A stretch of DNA of 64,000 bases from Bacillus sp. FJAT-14578. GTDB taxonomy: Bacteria > Bacillota > Bacilli > Bacillales > Bacillaceae_H. Where the stretch lies: positions 934,738-998,737 of the forward strand of contig NZ_KI632505.1 of assembly GCF_000504165.1 (NCBI RefSeq). The letters run 5' to 3'. The translations under genes and the position numbers were made by a program. Shown here piece by piece: positions 1 to 8,316 of this stretch (positions are counted from its first letter, which is position 1; the number at the start of each line of letters is the position of its first letter). Under the pieces are notes generated by a model. The model made no database searches, was not told the origin of the DNA, and saw nothing but the letters and a program-made list of their open reading frames with translations.

Positions 1-987
1 ATCGTCTTGAACAATCACCATTTCGCGCTTCTTCATCTCCTTTGAATATTGAATAGCACGAAAAGCATTAATTTCCGCCGAATAGGCAGTTTCACCAAAG
101 CCAATTCCAACGGCAACGGTAGTATCAGCTTCAAAAGCCAATTTTTGAATGGTGTCTTCAAGCGTAGGAATTTCTCGTTCAATTGCGCCGCGAGAACTAA
201 AAATCATGTATCTTCCGTTTCCTTTCTCTAAAACAGAACCATTTATTTTTTCACCAAGTTGAATCAACATTTCTTTTAGCCGCAGCTCCAAGTACTGTAA
301 ATGATAAGGTGTTTTCATTTCCTCTGCCACTCTGTTAAAATATTCAACTTCAATAATTTCCACTCCGATTTGTGTATCTTTAAAGTAGGCAGCCTTTACT
401 TTTTCAGCAAGAATTCGAAGCGTTTGTCGTATTTCCATTTTACTCATCGACATCCGGTAAGCTGGAATTCCTTTTTCCCTTAAAGCTTCACACACTGACG
501 GAAAACAAGATAAAGCGCCTTCTATCTTTCCCTCATTCCATAAATCTAAGTGAAACTGCAACAATTCATTCGTATCAACATCCAACTCAAACACTTTCGT
601 ATAAATCTTTGGGCTTTTCATATTTAGCTGTGACAAAGCTTCTTCGCTAATATTGTTTGTGGACATCGTATCAATACTTAGCTGTTCAATCATTTTTCCT
701 TGTTCATAAATCATCTCTAAAAAAGATTTATAAAGACCTGATTCCGTAGCAGGAACATGGACCATTATTTTATCCGTATGTACTGTTTTTTTCGCAATTT
801 CATATGGAAGTGGACCAGTAAACAACCATGCATGTACGTAAGAATTGTTTTCTTGTACAATATTCTCTACCTCTTCGGTTTTTACATAGGGAAAAGAGAT
901 GAATTCCAACTCATGTTTATATTCCTCTGCCAGGTCTAAAATCTGTTCGATAGAAGTTTTTAGACCGACTAATCCGATTTTATACAT
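1..987 (-). CDS. Regulator-like protein with possible cyclase-fold C-terminal domain, 3' end cut by window
   Basis: The minus frame is open from an ATG at 987 to the window edge (329 codons, no stop), so the C-terminus is missing. It begins MYKIGLVG, a Rossmann-like beta strand. The end of the visible part reads VAVGIGFG followed by ETAYSAEINAFRAI, which resembles the core strand-helix of GTP cyclohydrolase III / GGDEF-like nucleotidyl-cyclase folds. No DNA-binding helix-turn-helix is obvious in the visible part. I recall uncharacterised Bacillus proteins with this architecture being labelled transcriptional regulators; that is memory, not something shown here. Only the reading frame is firm; the fold is an inference. 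Confidence 0.6.
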   Translation of the reverse strand, partial: MYKIGLVGLKTSIEQILDLAEEYKHELEFISFPYVKTEEVENIVQENNSYVHAWLFTGPLPYEIAKKTVHTDKIMVHVPATESGLYKSFLEMIYEQGKMIEQLSIDTMSTNNISEEALSQLNMKSPKIYTKVFELDVDTNELLQFHLDLWNEGKIEGALSCFPSVCEALREKGIPAYRMSMSKMEIRQTLRILAEKVKAAYFKDTQIGVEIIEVEYFNRVAEEMKTPYHLQYLELRLKEMLIQLGEKINGSVLEKGNGRYMIFSSRGAIEREIPTLEDTIQKLAFEADTTVAVGIGFGETAYSAEINAFRAIQYSKEMKKREMVIVQDD

Positions 988-1244
988 TATATATTCGACT
1001 TCCTTTATCAATAGAATCTCGGTAAGCGGGAGCAGGCAGTTAAAAGATTTCCTCAAACCATCATATTTAGTTCTTCCCCCTTTGAACGATTATTAGAAAA
1101 TGTTCTATCTCATCGATATTTAATTCTATCTTAAACAATTATGATGAATGATTAAATCCTTTTTCTTTGTTATACTCTCTCTATTTACTAACAAGTGATG
1201 GCATTCGTGATAAGGAGCTGATGTGTAGAAAGACATGAAAGAAA

Positions 1245-1289
1245 GTAAGAGACCTTGTTCATCCTCTGAGGAAGTACAAGGTCTCTTAC
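1245..1289. terminator. Perfect 14-bp hairpin between genes
   Basis: Arms 1245-1258 (GTAAGAGACCTTGT) and 1276-1289 are exact reverse complements with a 17-nt loop. A pyrimidine-rich run follows on both sides but there is no clean T tract. It lies upstream of the minus-strand gene ending at 1, so it could end a plus-strand transcript or act as a leader attenuator. No gene sits in 988-1405. Confidence 0.5.
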
Positions 1290-1405
1290 ACTATTTCTTT
1301 ATTTATGATGTTGATTTTCAGCATACATGATTATTTAAGTTAAGAAAAAATAAAAAAGAACATAAACTTCTATAAATAAAAGGGTATGCTCTATCTATAT
1401 AGTAA

Positions 1406-1452
1406 TGATTGCGACCGAGTTCGAACCAGCGACCTCTACCCTGTCAAGGTAG
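1406..1452 (-). pseudogene. 3' fragment of a tRNA-Val (GAC)
   Basis: On the minus strand the segment reads a 5-bp anticodon stem (CTACC / GGTAG) around loop TTGACAG, which gives anticodon GAC. A variable loop, a TTCGAAC T-loop arm and an acceptor 3' strand ending CGCAATCA follow. The matching 5' half (acceptor GATTGCG and D arm) is absent upstream; the preceding bases are unrelated. So this is a tRNA 3' half and cannot be functional. Such halves are common scars of integration at tRNA genes, but no integrase is nearby. Confidence 0.55.
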
Positions 1453-1584
1453 ATAAGGGACGGTCTCCAGGAAGAAGCTCAGGTGGAACCGCCAAGCAAA
1501 GCTACAGCTATGTCAATAAAGAGAGCTGTTGCCTTCTACTCTTTTCCCCTTTACTAATTTTTATTTGTCAGTGTCCAACTAATT

Positions 1585-1821
1585 TCACTTCAGCAGCTTT
1601 CTTCTATACTCAAGTTCTGCCAACGGCTTTGATACATACCCTTCGGCCTCTAATCGATATATAATGGCCATTCCTACATATAAGCTAATAGCGTTATCGT
1701 CATTTAAATACTTCTTTAATGTAGCGACTGTAACGCTATCCTCAAATATCTCCCCTCTTTTCGCTACCACAACCGGATACAAGTCTTTCGCCATTCGTTT
1801 TGCCGATTCGAGAACCATCAC
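1585..1821 (-). CDS. Small hypothetical protein (78 aa)
   Basis: GTG start at 1821 with AGGAGG eight bases upstream, which argues for real translation. The product is a charged soluble protein (begins MMVLESAKRMAKDLYPV, ends EYRRKLLK) with no signal peptide or membrane segment and no motif I recognise. It stands alone between the tRNA fragment and another small minus-strand gene. Function unknown. Confidence 0.55.
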   Translation of the reverse strand: MMVLESAKRMAKDLYPVVVAKRGEIFEDSVTVATLKKYLNDDNAISLYVGMAIIYRLEAEGYVSKPLAELEYRRKLLK

Positions 1822-1979
1822 ATGTACCGCCTCCTATTCTACAATAAGAATATGCGGGTAATGGAGTTTTCATGATTCCGTTCTCCAGCGATAACGCTTC
1901 CAACATTCGAATTATTTCGCGCTTTTACGCCCTTCATGCTTTTGCTGGACTTTCAGCGCCGTCCTCATGCCAACAACTT

Positions 1980-2016
1980 AATGGGACATGACCGTTCTTT
2001 GGCCATGCCCCATTTT
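1980..2016. terminator. Rho-independent terminator
   Basis: AATGGG-CATG-CC pairs with GG-CATG-CCCATT with two A/C mismatches. TTTT follows on the plus strand. It lies just past the stop of the minus-strand gene at 2030 and probably serves it. Confidence 0.55.
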
Positions 2017-2029
2017 CTAAATCGATATA

Positions 2030-2254
2030 TTATGCCAATCTCGTCAATTTTTCTTTCAATTCTTGCTCAAATCCTTCCTGCAGCTCTTCGGACATGCCGT
2101 CACATTTGACTTCTATCATTGACAGGTCATTTTTGACTTTTACATGTGCCTCTTCTCCCTCATAGGAAAATTTAAAAAAGACGAATGGACCCTCTTCCTT
2201 TATATTTTTAGCGTATGTCACCTTTTCGACTACCGTTTCGGACGTTATCATCAT
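2030..2254 (-). CDS. Small hypothetical protein (74 aa)
   Basis: ATG at 2254 (a second ATG follows at 2251) preceded by AAAGGAGA. The protein is short and acidic with alternating beta-strand-like segments (VFFKFSYEG, AHVKVKN) and a C-terminal charged helix. There are no cysteines apart from one in VKCDGM, no signal peptide and no membrane segment. It is not in an operon with the divergent PadR gene 300 bases away. Function not recognised. Confidence 0.55.
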   Translation of the reverse strand: MMITSETVVEKVTYAKNIKEEGPFVFFKFSYEGEEAHVKVKNDLSMIEVKCDGMSEELQEGFEQELKEKLTRLA

Positions 2255-2462
2255 GAAACTTGAATCTCCTTTACAATCTGTTTCTATCCATTACCCTTTT
2301 CATCAGGCTAAAAAACCGGTTTGATAGAAAAAAACTCTTCGCCATGGATGTACGATATTTTTTCATTCCTGTATAAATGTGAACCCTTTCCCTCCCCATC
2401 ACAACATGATACATGAAGAGGTGTGTAACAGGAATTTTGATGGTAAAACAGAAAAAAGTAAT

Positions 2463-2516
2463 TATATCGAAGAAAAATAATCGATATATCCCTTGTCACA
2501 TCTAACTATATCGATT
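2463..2516. promoter_or_regulatory. Candidate PadR operator: three TATATCGA half-sites
   Basis: AATCGATATA (2479-2488) and TATATCGATT (2507-2516) form an exact 10-bp inverted repeat with an 18-bp spacer; another TATATCGA lies at 2463-2470. They sit 40-95 bp upstream of the PadR start, where an autoregulatory operator is expected. The region is AT-rich, so chance contributes. Confidence 0.35.
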
Positions 2517-2556
2517 AATATTTATCGTAATAAACAAATTGTATGGGAGGTTCCAT

Positions 2557-3300
2557 ATGTCCGCTTTTAAGAAACAGGATATTTTGACCATCCTTACGCA
2601 TATAAGCCGTAAGGACATGAATGAGCAGGAGTTGCTGCACGTTCTAAGTGATAAAATTCCCGATTTGGATCATGTGATCAATCAGTTGCTGGATGAAAAA
2701 ATCATTTTAAACAAAGGAGGAATCTTTTCAATCACAGAAAAAGGTCTAAAAAAAGCACGTCACCTTTACGAAAAACCCCCACACCTTCGAGAGAAAATCA
2801 AAACGAAATTCACAAAGCGAAGAGGTCTCATTCAATTGGCAATCCTCCAACTTCTTAAAGAAGAGCCGCGGCATGGCTATCAAGTGATGAAGCTATTGGA
2901 AGAGCGAAGCAAAGGCTTTTATTCTCCAAGTGCCGGGACGATTTATCCGGCTTTACAGGATTTACTTGAAAAAGAATTGATTTCAGTTGATGAACAAGCA
3001 GGCAAAAAGGTGTATACGCTGAATTCTGAAGGCTTAAAATTTCTATCGGACATTGTTCATGATGAGGACGAAGTGTTTTGGGAAGAGTGGCGCCTGCGGT
3101 TAATGTGGAAGCAATCAAAGGAAGCGGCTTTGCTGCAGGAAGAGATGGAGAAATTTCATTTGGAATTTCAATATGCGGCAAGAATCGTGTTGCAAGATCC
3201 ATCCCTTGCTTCTGAGCTCGTGTCGATCATCAAAAACGGAAGAAATGAACTGATGAACTGGTCGGAGAAGCAAATGATTAGTCAGGAGTATGATGAATGA
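2557..3300 (+). CDS. PadR-family transcriptional regulator with duplicated winged helix
   Basis: ATG 2557 is chosen because GGGAGG lies six bases upstream; an in-frame TTG at 2539 has no such site. Residues about 85-165 are a typical PadR winged helix (LAILQLLKEEPRHGYQVMKLL, then SAGTIYPALQDLLEKELI). About 75 N-terminal residues form a second helix-turn-helix-like unit ending in FSITEKGLKKAR, so at 247 aa it is longer than the minimal PadR proteins. A C-terminal helical segment probably dimerises. The stop overlaps the start of the ABC gene (ATGA at 3297-3300), implying translational coupling. It probably represses itself and the transporter in response to a drug-like ligand; that role is inferred. 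Confidence 0.85.
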   Translation: MSAFKKQDILTILTHISRKDMNEQELLHVLSDKIPDLDHVINQLLDEKIILNKGGIFSITEKGLKKARHLYEKPPHLREKIKTKFTKRRGLIQLAILQLLKEEPRHGYQVMKLLEERSKGFYSPSAGTIYPALQDLLEKELISVDEQAGKKVYTLNSEGLKFLSDIVHDEDEVFWEEWRLRLMWKQSKEAALLQEEMEKFHLEFQYAARIVLQDPSLASELVSIIKNGRNELMNWSEKQMISQEYDE

Positions 3301-4127
3301 AATCGGTCAGAAAATTGCTAGCCTATACAAAGCCATACAAGCTTTTTGTCATACTTGCCCCATTATTGATGGCGTTAGAGGTAACGATGGATCTTTTGCA
3401 GCCGCTTATGATGCAAAAAATGATTGATAATGGGATCGCAAATCATGATATGGCATACGTCGTACAAATGGGCATAATGATGCTCGCTGCCGCCGTCATC
3501 GGACTGGCCGGCGGGGTTGGATGCATAATTTATAGTACACGTGCAGCCGTGAATTTCGCCGCGGATATTAGACGGGATGTTTTTCAAAAGGTGGAACATT
3601 TCTCAAGTGAAAACCGCGATTCGTTTGGCACAGGAAAATTAATTACGATTGTGACAAGTGATATTTCAGCAGTGCAAACGGCCTTAATGATGACCCTTCG
3701 CGTGTTTGTGAGAGGCCCCCTTCTTTTTATCGGAAGTATCCTGATTGTCTATTTTCAGGCACCAGCGCTTTTTCCGCTTCTTTTTATCCTGATCCCTATC
3801 CTGTTATTTTTCATTGTTCTCCTTTCAAGGAAAGCAGGAGCATGGTTCAAGCGGGTCCAGGAAAACATGGATCGGCTTAATACAAAACTGCAGGAAAGCA
3901 TTGCGGGAATTCGGGTTGTGAAGGCGTTCGTACGTAAAGATTATGAGATTGGCCTGTTTAAAAAAGTCAATGATTCCTTAACGAAAACGACGATGACTGC
4001 TGACCAAATCATTACGATTCTTATGCCGATTTTAATGTTTATCATTAACATTGGGATCGTTATGGCTCTTTTGCTTGGAGCAGTACGGGTCGATCAAGGG
4101 GCGATTGAAGTTGGGACCATCCAATAA
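3297..4127 (+). pseudogene. ABC exporter half-transporter (YfiB-like), truncated after TM5
   Basis: Residues 1-276 match the membrane domain of type IV (Sav1866/YfiB-like) ABC exporters: TM1 at about 15-35, intracellular helices with RRDVFQKVEHFSSE, and TM5 at FIINIGIVMALLLGAV. The frame then stops right after EVGTIQ, where TM6 and the whole nucleotide-binding domain should follow. It starts in the PadR stop codon and was surely co-transcribed with padR. With no Walker motifs it cannot power transport. See the next entry for the joined partner. Confidence 0.75.
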
Positions 4128-5109
4128 CTTTCTCAGTAACTTAGGATTGGGACTCGTCATTGGTGTCGGAGCCATTATGGCATTAAAAGGAATGACAACG
4201 GTCGGGATCATCGCCTCCTTCGTTACGTATTCAAGGCAATTTTCCAGACCGATCAACCACATGTCGACATTGTTTAATTCGATTCAAGCGGCCCTCGCAG
4301 GAGCAGAACGCGTTTTTGAAACGATGGATGAAGTACCTGATTTAAAAGATAAAAAAGACGCCGTTTCGGTTCAGAAATTTCAAGGACATATCGAGTTTAT
4401 CGATGTGAACTTCAGCTATGATCAGGAAAAGAGCATTTTACAACATCTTCATTTTAGGACAAAAGCCGGTGAGATGATTGCCCTTGTCGGCCCAACAGGA
4501 TCCGGTAAAACAACCATCATTAACTTACTTATGCGTTTTTACGATGTTGATTCTGGTGAAATACTCATAGACGGTCACAATATCAAAAATTATAGAATAA
4601 GAGATTTACGAAAAAGAATCGGGATTGTTCTGCAGGACCCCTATTTATTTTCCGGAACGATCATGGAAAATATCCGCTACGGCAGGCTGGATGCGACGGA
4701 TGAAGAGGTCATACAAGCGGCGAAAACAGCATCAGCCCATGGGTTTATCAAGCATTTACCAGATCAATATCATACGAGAATTACATCCGGCGGAGCGAAT
4801 ATAAGCCAGGGACAAAAACAATTGCTTTCGATTGCCAGAGCCATCTTGGCAAATGCGGATATCTTAATTTTGGATGAAGCCACGTCTAACATCGATACAC
4901 GGACAGAGGCGGCGATTCAACAAGGTGTGCGCAACCTGACCGAAGGAAAAACGAGCTTCGTCATCGCCCACCGCTTGAAGACGATCGAACAGGCTGACTG
5001 CATTTTAGTCATTAAAGACGGAGAACTGATTGAACAAGGTACTCATGATGAGCTGCTGAAACAACGCGGTTTCTATCATGGCCTCTACTCTAATCAGCTT
5101 CGTATATAA
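4117..5109 (+). pseudogene. ABC exporter half-transporter (YfiC-like), 5'-truncated
   Basis: In a different frame from the preceding gene, coding sequence resumes with a second TM5 module (FLSNLGLGLVIGVGAIMAL), TM6 (TVGIIASFVTYSRQFSRPI) and a complete ATPase: Walker A GPTGSGKT, Q loop, signature written here as ISQGQ, Walker B ILILDEAT, and switch His in IAHRLKT. The first four or so TM helices and any natural start are missing. The locus has TM1-5 of one half-transporter followed by TM5-6 plus NBD of another, as expected if about 1.7 kb between tandem YfiB- and YfiC-like genes was lost. The exact joint is near 4117-4127. Confidence 0.75.
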
Positions 5110-5143
5110 AAACATTAAATGATGAGATGAAAGGATGATTTAC

Positions 5144-5473
5144 ATGTTTGTCAACACAGCTACTTTTGAAATCGAAAAAGCGTACGAGGATCGTCTTGTG
5201 AAGAAGCGCGAAAAAGATCAAGCACAACTGGCAAAAGCGAAAGGAATCCTTTCTTTTGAATGCTGGCGCAGAGAAAACAAGGATACAGTCGAATTCGTAT
5301 ATGTATCAAAATGGGAATCACAAGATGCCTTCAAAGCATGGATTTCACGCGATGAGCATGTGAATGAGCATAAAGAAATGAACAAGCGAAGAAAAGAAAA
5401 CGAACAAACAGAGCAAGTGAAAATGAAAAAAACACTACGTGCATATGAACTTTATGACAGTTCGGAACATTAA
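5144..5473 (+). CDS. IsdG/HmoA-like antibiotic-biosynthesis-monooxygenase-fold protein, probable heme-degrading monooxygenase
   Basis: 109 aa. ATG 5144 is preferred over ATG 5135 because GAAAGG then lies at a normal distance. The ABM ferredoxin-like fold is visible: MFVNTATFEIEKAYEDRL, then FVYVSKWESQDAFKAW and DEHVNEH. The last segment matches the region of the heme-ligating histidine in the IsdG/HmoA family, and the N-terminal Asn (NTA) matches the catalytic Asn of IsdG. Such enzymes open heme to release iron. It faces a coproporphyrinogen oxidase gene across a shared terminator, which fits a heme role. Substrate remains inferred, as other ABM proteins oxidise unrelated compounds. Confidence 0.7.
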   Translation: MFVNTATFEIEKAYEDRLVKKREKDQAQLAKAKGILSFECWRRENKDTVEFVYVSKWESQDAFKAWISRDEHVNEHKEMNKRRKENEQTEQVKMKKTLRAYELYDSSEH

Positions 5474-5540
5474 TAGCCCTTTTTGCGGAAAATGAAGCAA
5501 AAGCAAACTGTTCCAACATGACAAAAATGAGAGTTTACTA

Positions 5541-5596
5541 AAAGGACCCGTCACTGAATCCTCGGTTTTACCGAATGTTCATGACGGGTCCTTTTT
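5541..5596. terminator. Bidirectional rho-independent terminator
   Basis: AAAGGACCCGTCA at 5541-5553 pairs with TGACGGGTCCTTT (5582-5594), with T runs on both outer sides. It separates the convergent monooxygenase and hemY genes. Confidence 0.85.
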
Positions 5597-5635
5597 GAAT
5601 CATTCTTTAGTTACTTTCGATCAGTCCCTGTTTCA

Positions 5636-7021
5636 TCAAAGCTCTTCAATAATCTTTCTCGCGGTATGTTCTCCATTCTGAATGCAATCTGGAATCCCGA
5701 CGCCATAATACGAACAACCGGCGAGCATGATTCCCGGGTATGTGGCGGCAAGTTGGTTTTCAATCGCTTCCACAATTTTTGGATGGGCAATGAGATAATT
5801 CGGCATACTCTCCGGCCAATGCGTTACTTCACTCGCAATCGGCTCTACCTCGATGCCAAGGCTTTTGTGAATATCGCGAAGCGCCACTTGAAGCAATTCT
5901 TCTTCGTCCATGTTTTGTAAAGAAGCGAAGGATGGGTGGCTGCTTTTATAAAACAGCCTGACGAGCAAGTTTCTCGTTTCTGACGTATGCTCCCATTTCC
6001 GGCTTGTCCACGTGCAGGCATTGCATGACAATTCATCGCTGTTTGCCGTAATAAAGCCGGTTCCGTCTTTTGGAAGCAAGCTGTCTGGAACGTCAAAACC
6101 GACATACACGCTGATCAGCGAACTGTTTTTCAACCCGGAAAACTCTTTTTTGAGCTCTTCGTCGTCGAATAATGCTTCCGCAGCGTTATGAGGAATGCTG
6201 AGCACAATATAATCCGCTTCAATCGTTTCATGGTTGCTGAAAGACACGTGATAACGATTGCCCGCTTTGTCGATTTTGCTTGCCTTTACTTCCTTTAAGA
6301 TTTCCGCTTTCTCAAGCTTTTCTTCATACGCATCTATCAGTGTTCCTAAGCCATTTTGGAAAGAAAGAAACTTCTTGCCGCTGTCGCTTTGGAATTTTTC
6401 CTTGTTCGCTTCAAACCCTTTTATAATGCTGCCGTATTCATTTTTATAATCAAGTACATTCGGAAGGGTCTTAGCAATCGTCAAGTCACTTAGTTCCCCT
6501 GAGTAAACACCGGAAAGAACTGGGGCGATTTGTTTCTCTACCAATTCTTTTCCTAGGAAATTCTCCAGGAATGCACCGATGGAATCGCTTTTCGTGAACG
6601 TTTCATTTTTCGTGTAAAAATCTTTCAGTGCTTCCACTTTTCCTTCAGCAGAGACGAGTGTGCTTTTCGCTAATGATTCCACGCTTGCCGGAATTCCGAA
6701 TACGGAGTCTGTCGGAATGGATTTCAATTCTCCCTCTGTATAAATAAATGAACGTCCTGTAGCGTTGTAGACGACTTCATTCTCCAAACCAAGATCTTCG
6801 ATGAATGACATATCCTTCGCTTTTCGGGCCACCATCGAATCGGCCCCTGTCTCCATCACGAAGCCGCTCTCTTTTACCGTACGAATTTTTCCGCCGAGTT
6901 CGGCTGATGCTTCGGCAAGGATCAGTCTCACATTTGCTCCATTCGCTTTTTTCCATTTATGCAATTCATACATGGCAGATAATCCGGTAATACCGCCGCC
7001 AATTACTAACACTGTTTTCAC
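5636..7021 (-). CDS. hemY: Coproporphyrinogen III oxidase / protoporphyrinogen oxidase (HemY/CgoX)
   Basis: About 461 aa. Membrane-associated FAD enzyme that oxidises coproporphyrinogen III to coproporphyrin III in the Gram-positive heme pathway. The N-terminus VLVIGGGITGLSA is the dinucleotide-binding GxGxxG strand; a conserved acidic-GGKI segment follows (AELGGKIRTV). The C-terminus GCSYYGVGIPDCIQNGE is the conserved family tail. GTG 7021 is chosen because AGAGGTG lies six bases upstream; an in-frame GTG at 7030 overlaps that site. The usual hemE-hemH neighbours are absent, so the gene has moved away from its common operon. A shared terminator separates it from the convergent IsdG-like gene. 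Confidence 0.92.
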   Translation of the reverse strand: MKTVLVIGGGITGLSAMYELHKWKKANGANVRLILAEASAELGGKIRTVKESGFVMETGADSMVARKAKDMSFIEDLGLENEVVYNATGRSFIYTEGELKSIPTDSVFGIPASVESLAKSTLVSAEGKVEALKDFYTKNETFTKSDSIGAFLENFLGKELVEKQIAPVLSGVYSGELSDLTIAKTLPNVLDYKNEYGSIIKGFEANKEKFQSDSGKKFLSFQNGLGTLIDAYEEKLEKAEILKEVKASKIDKAGNRYHVSFSNHETIEADYIVLSIPHNAAEALFDDEELKKEFSGLKNSSLISVYVGFDVPDSLLPKDGTGFITANSDELSCNACTWTSRKWEHTSETRNLLVRLFYKSSHPSFASLQNMDEEELLQVALRDIHKSLGIEVEPIASEVTHWPESMPNYLIAHPKIVEAIENQLAATYPGIMLAGCSYYGVGIPDCIQNGEHTARKIIEEL

Positions 7022-7279
7022 TTGGGACACCTCTATTTATCTTCCATTTTCATTCATTTAAAGTGTACCACACTGCCCCGCCATTCAGTCAGTGCTTTTT
7101 ATCACACTCGGCTTATCCCGCATTAACGGGCTGCTAGACCCTGTTACAGAAGTATCTTTTATTACTTACATGCTTGGTACTCTTAATTAATATTGATTCA
7201 ATGACATCTTACAACCAATAAATTATAAATGATTAAAGAAGAAGCATTTATCTCTAACTGCTTCTTTCAAAGTTAAACC

Positions 7280-7696
7280 TTATTTCCGATAAGATAATCG
7301 TCGAGAAAAAACTTTATTTAGGACTTTAAAAGCAGAGATACTTAATTTCTTCCAAGTCCAGCTATACAATAAGGAAAAGGTAAATATCCCCAAAATAACC
7401 ATACTACTAAAATGAGATGTTACCGACGGTCCCAGTATAGAAAATTTAAATCCATATAATAAGATACTTATACCTAGTGTTAAACATAACGCTGCAAATG
7501 GAATAATAAATATGCTTCTCTTTAAATACTTAAGACCAATGCCTAAACTGAGTCCTAGTAATCCTGTGGTAAAGAGGAACACCAATAGCTCACTTGGCTG
7601 AAACATTGCCAATAGAAATATGGTTATGAAATAAGTCATCACACCTATTCTGAGTGACAATAGGCTAGCAAGCACAAGAGGACCAGTGCTCATCAT
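7280..7696 (-). CDS. Polytopic membrane protein, possibly the second part of a frameshifted gene
   Basis: 138 aa with about four hydrophobic segments (IGVMTYFITIFLLAMF, LLVFLFTTGLLGLSLGIGL, IIPFAALCLTLGISILLY, MVILGIFTFSLLYSW) and a basic tail. No family recognised. Just upstream a 55-codon ORF ends in GIGLY at 7699, two bases before this ATG. The residues encoded in this frame just before the ATG (FILS) would continue that hydrophobic segment smoothly. So either two coupled genes or one ~190 aa gene split by a single-base indel. Confidence 0.45.
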   Translation of the reverse strand: MMSTGPLVLASLLSLRIGVMTYFITIFLLAMFQPSELLVFLFTTGLLGLSLGIGLKYLKRSIFIIPFAALCLTLGISILLYGFKFSILGPSVTSHFSSMVILGIFTFSLLYSWTWKKLSISAFKVLNKVFSRRLSYRK

Positions 7697-7698
7697 GC

Positions 7699-7866
7699 TC
7701 AGTATAAACCAATACCAGTGAAAATTCCCGCAGATTGAAAAATAACGGCTATTGAACCTAATAGGGCACCTACTACAAGCCGCATTGTCTTAGAATAACC
7801 GTCAATAGTTGGGATTAACTCATCTCCCCAAACACTAGATGTTACTTTTTTGAAAAATGACCGCAT
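7699..7866 (-). CDS. 55-aa membrane peptide, possible N-terminal part of the 7280-7696 gene
   Basis: ATG 7866 with a GGGGGTG site four bases upstream. The product begins MRSFFKKVTSSVWGDEL and ends in a hydrophobic segment (LVVGALLGSIAVIFQSAG). The stop at 7699-7701 is two bases from the downstream ATG 7696. Both hydrophobic pieces read well as one protein, so this may be the 5' half of a frameshifted membrane-protein gene. Confidence 0.4.
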   Translation of the reverse strand: MRSFFKKVTSSVWGDELIPTIDGYSKTMRLVVGALLGSIAVIFQSAGIFTGIGLY

Positions 7867-8020
7867 CTGACACCCCCATAATAGGTAAATGCAGTGTGAA
7901 AGAAGTTTATGCTAGAAATTGTTCAAGATAAGTTGTCCTTTTTCTAGACATTTTCCTAATACTTTATTGAGATGGTGCAATGCCTTGTTAGATTCCGCAA
8001 CCCTAACTTGGTACTAATAG

Positions 8021-8185
8021 AATAGCTCTAATCATATTGAAACCGAATATAATTTTGGGTCTCAATCTGCTTATTATGTTAATCTGGGAACGAATCTGAA
8101 CCAAACCAAATTATATTTAGGGGTTTATGGCTCTATGAAAGTGACTGATTTTAACCAAGGTACTGTTTTTGAAATTGTTCCATGA
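8021..8185 (+). pseudogene. Remnant C-terminal coding fragment
   Basis: After an in-frame TAG at 8018 there are 54 sense codons without a plausible start, ending in TGA at 8183. The translated text (HIETEYNFGSQSAYYVNL, ending GTVFEIVP) looks like the beta-rich tail of a larger secreted or surface protein. No upstream continuation is visible in any frame. The family is not recognised. Confidence 0.3.
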
Positions 8186-8285
8186 TTCATAACAATAAAA
8201 TTCTACTTAGTCTAGATAAATCTCTTACTTAGATTTAATTGAAATGATGTTAGGATTTAAATAAGCAAGTTACCGTTGCCTATTA

Positions 8286-8316
8286 AACAAGCAAGGCCCC
8301 CTTGGCCCTGCTTGTT
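8286..8316 (-). terminator. Hairpin at the 3' end of the cupredoxin gene
   Basis: AACAAGCA-GGCC pairs with GGCC-TGCTTGTT around a short loop, overlapping the stop codon of the minus-strand gene. No strong T tract follows, so termination may be partial. Confidence 0.4.

Noticed and set aside
1480-1500. Functional T-box riboswitch
   Set aside because: Only the antiterminator-like core is present; no Stem I, specifier loop or downstream amino-acid gene on the plus strand.
2308-2499. 63-codon minus-strand ORF upstream of padR
   Set aside because: No RBS, poor coding character, and it covers the operator-like promoter region.
3900-4200. Programmed frameshift joining the two ABC pieces
   Set aside because: Joining would give two consecutive TM5 modules, which does not fit a single half-transporter; a deletion explains it better.
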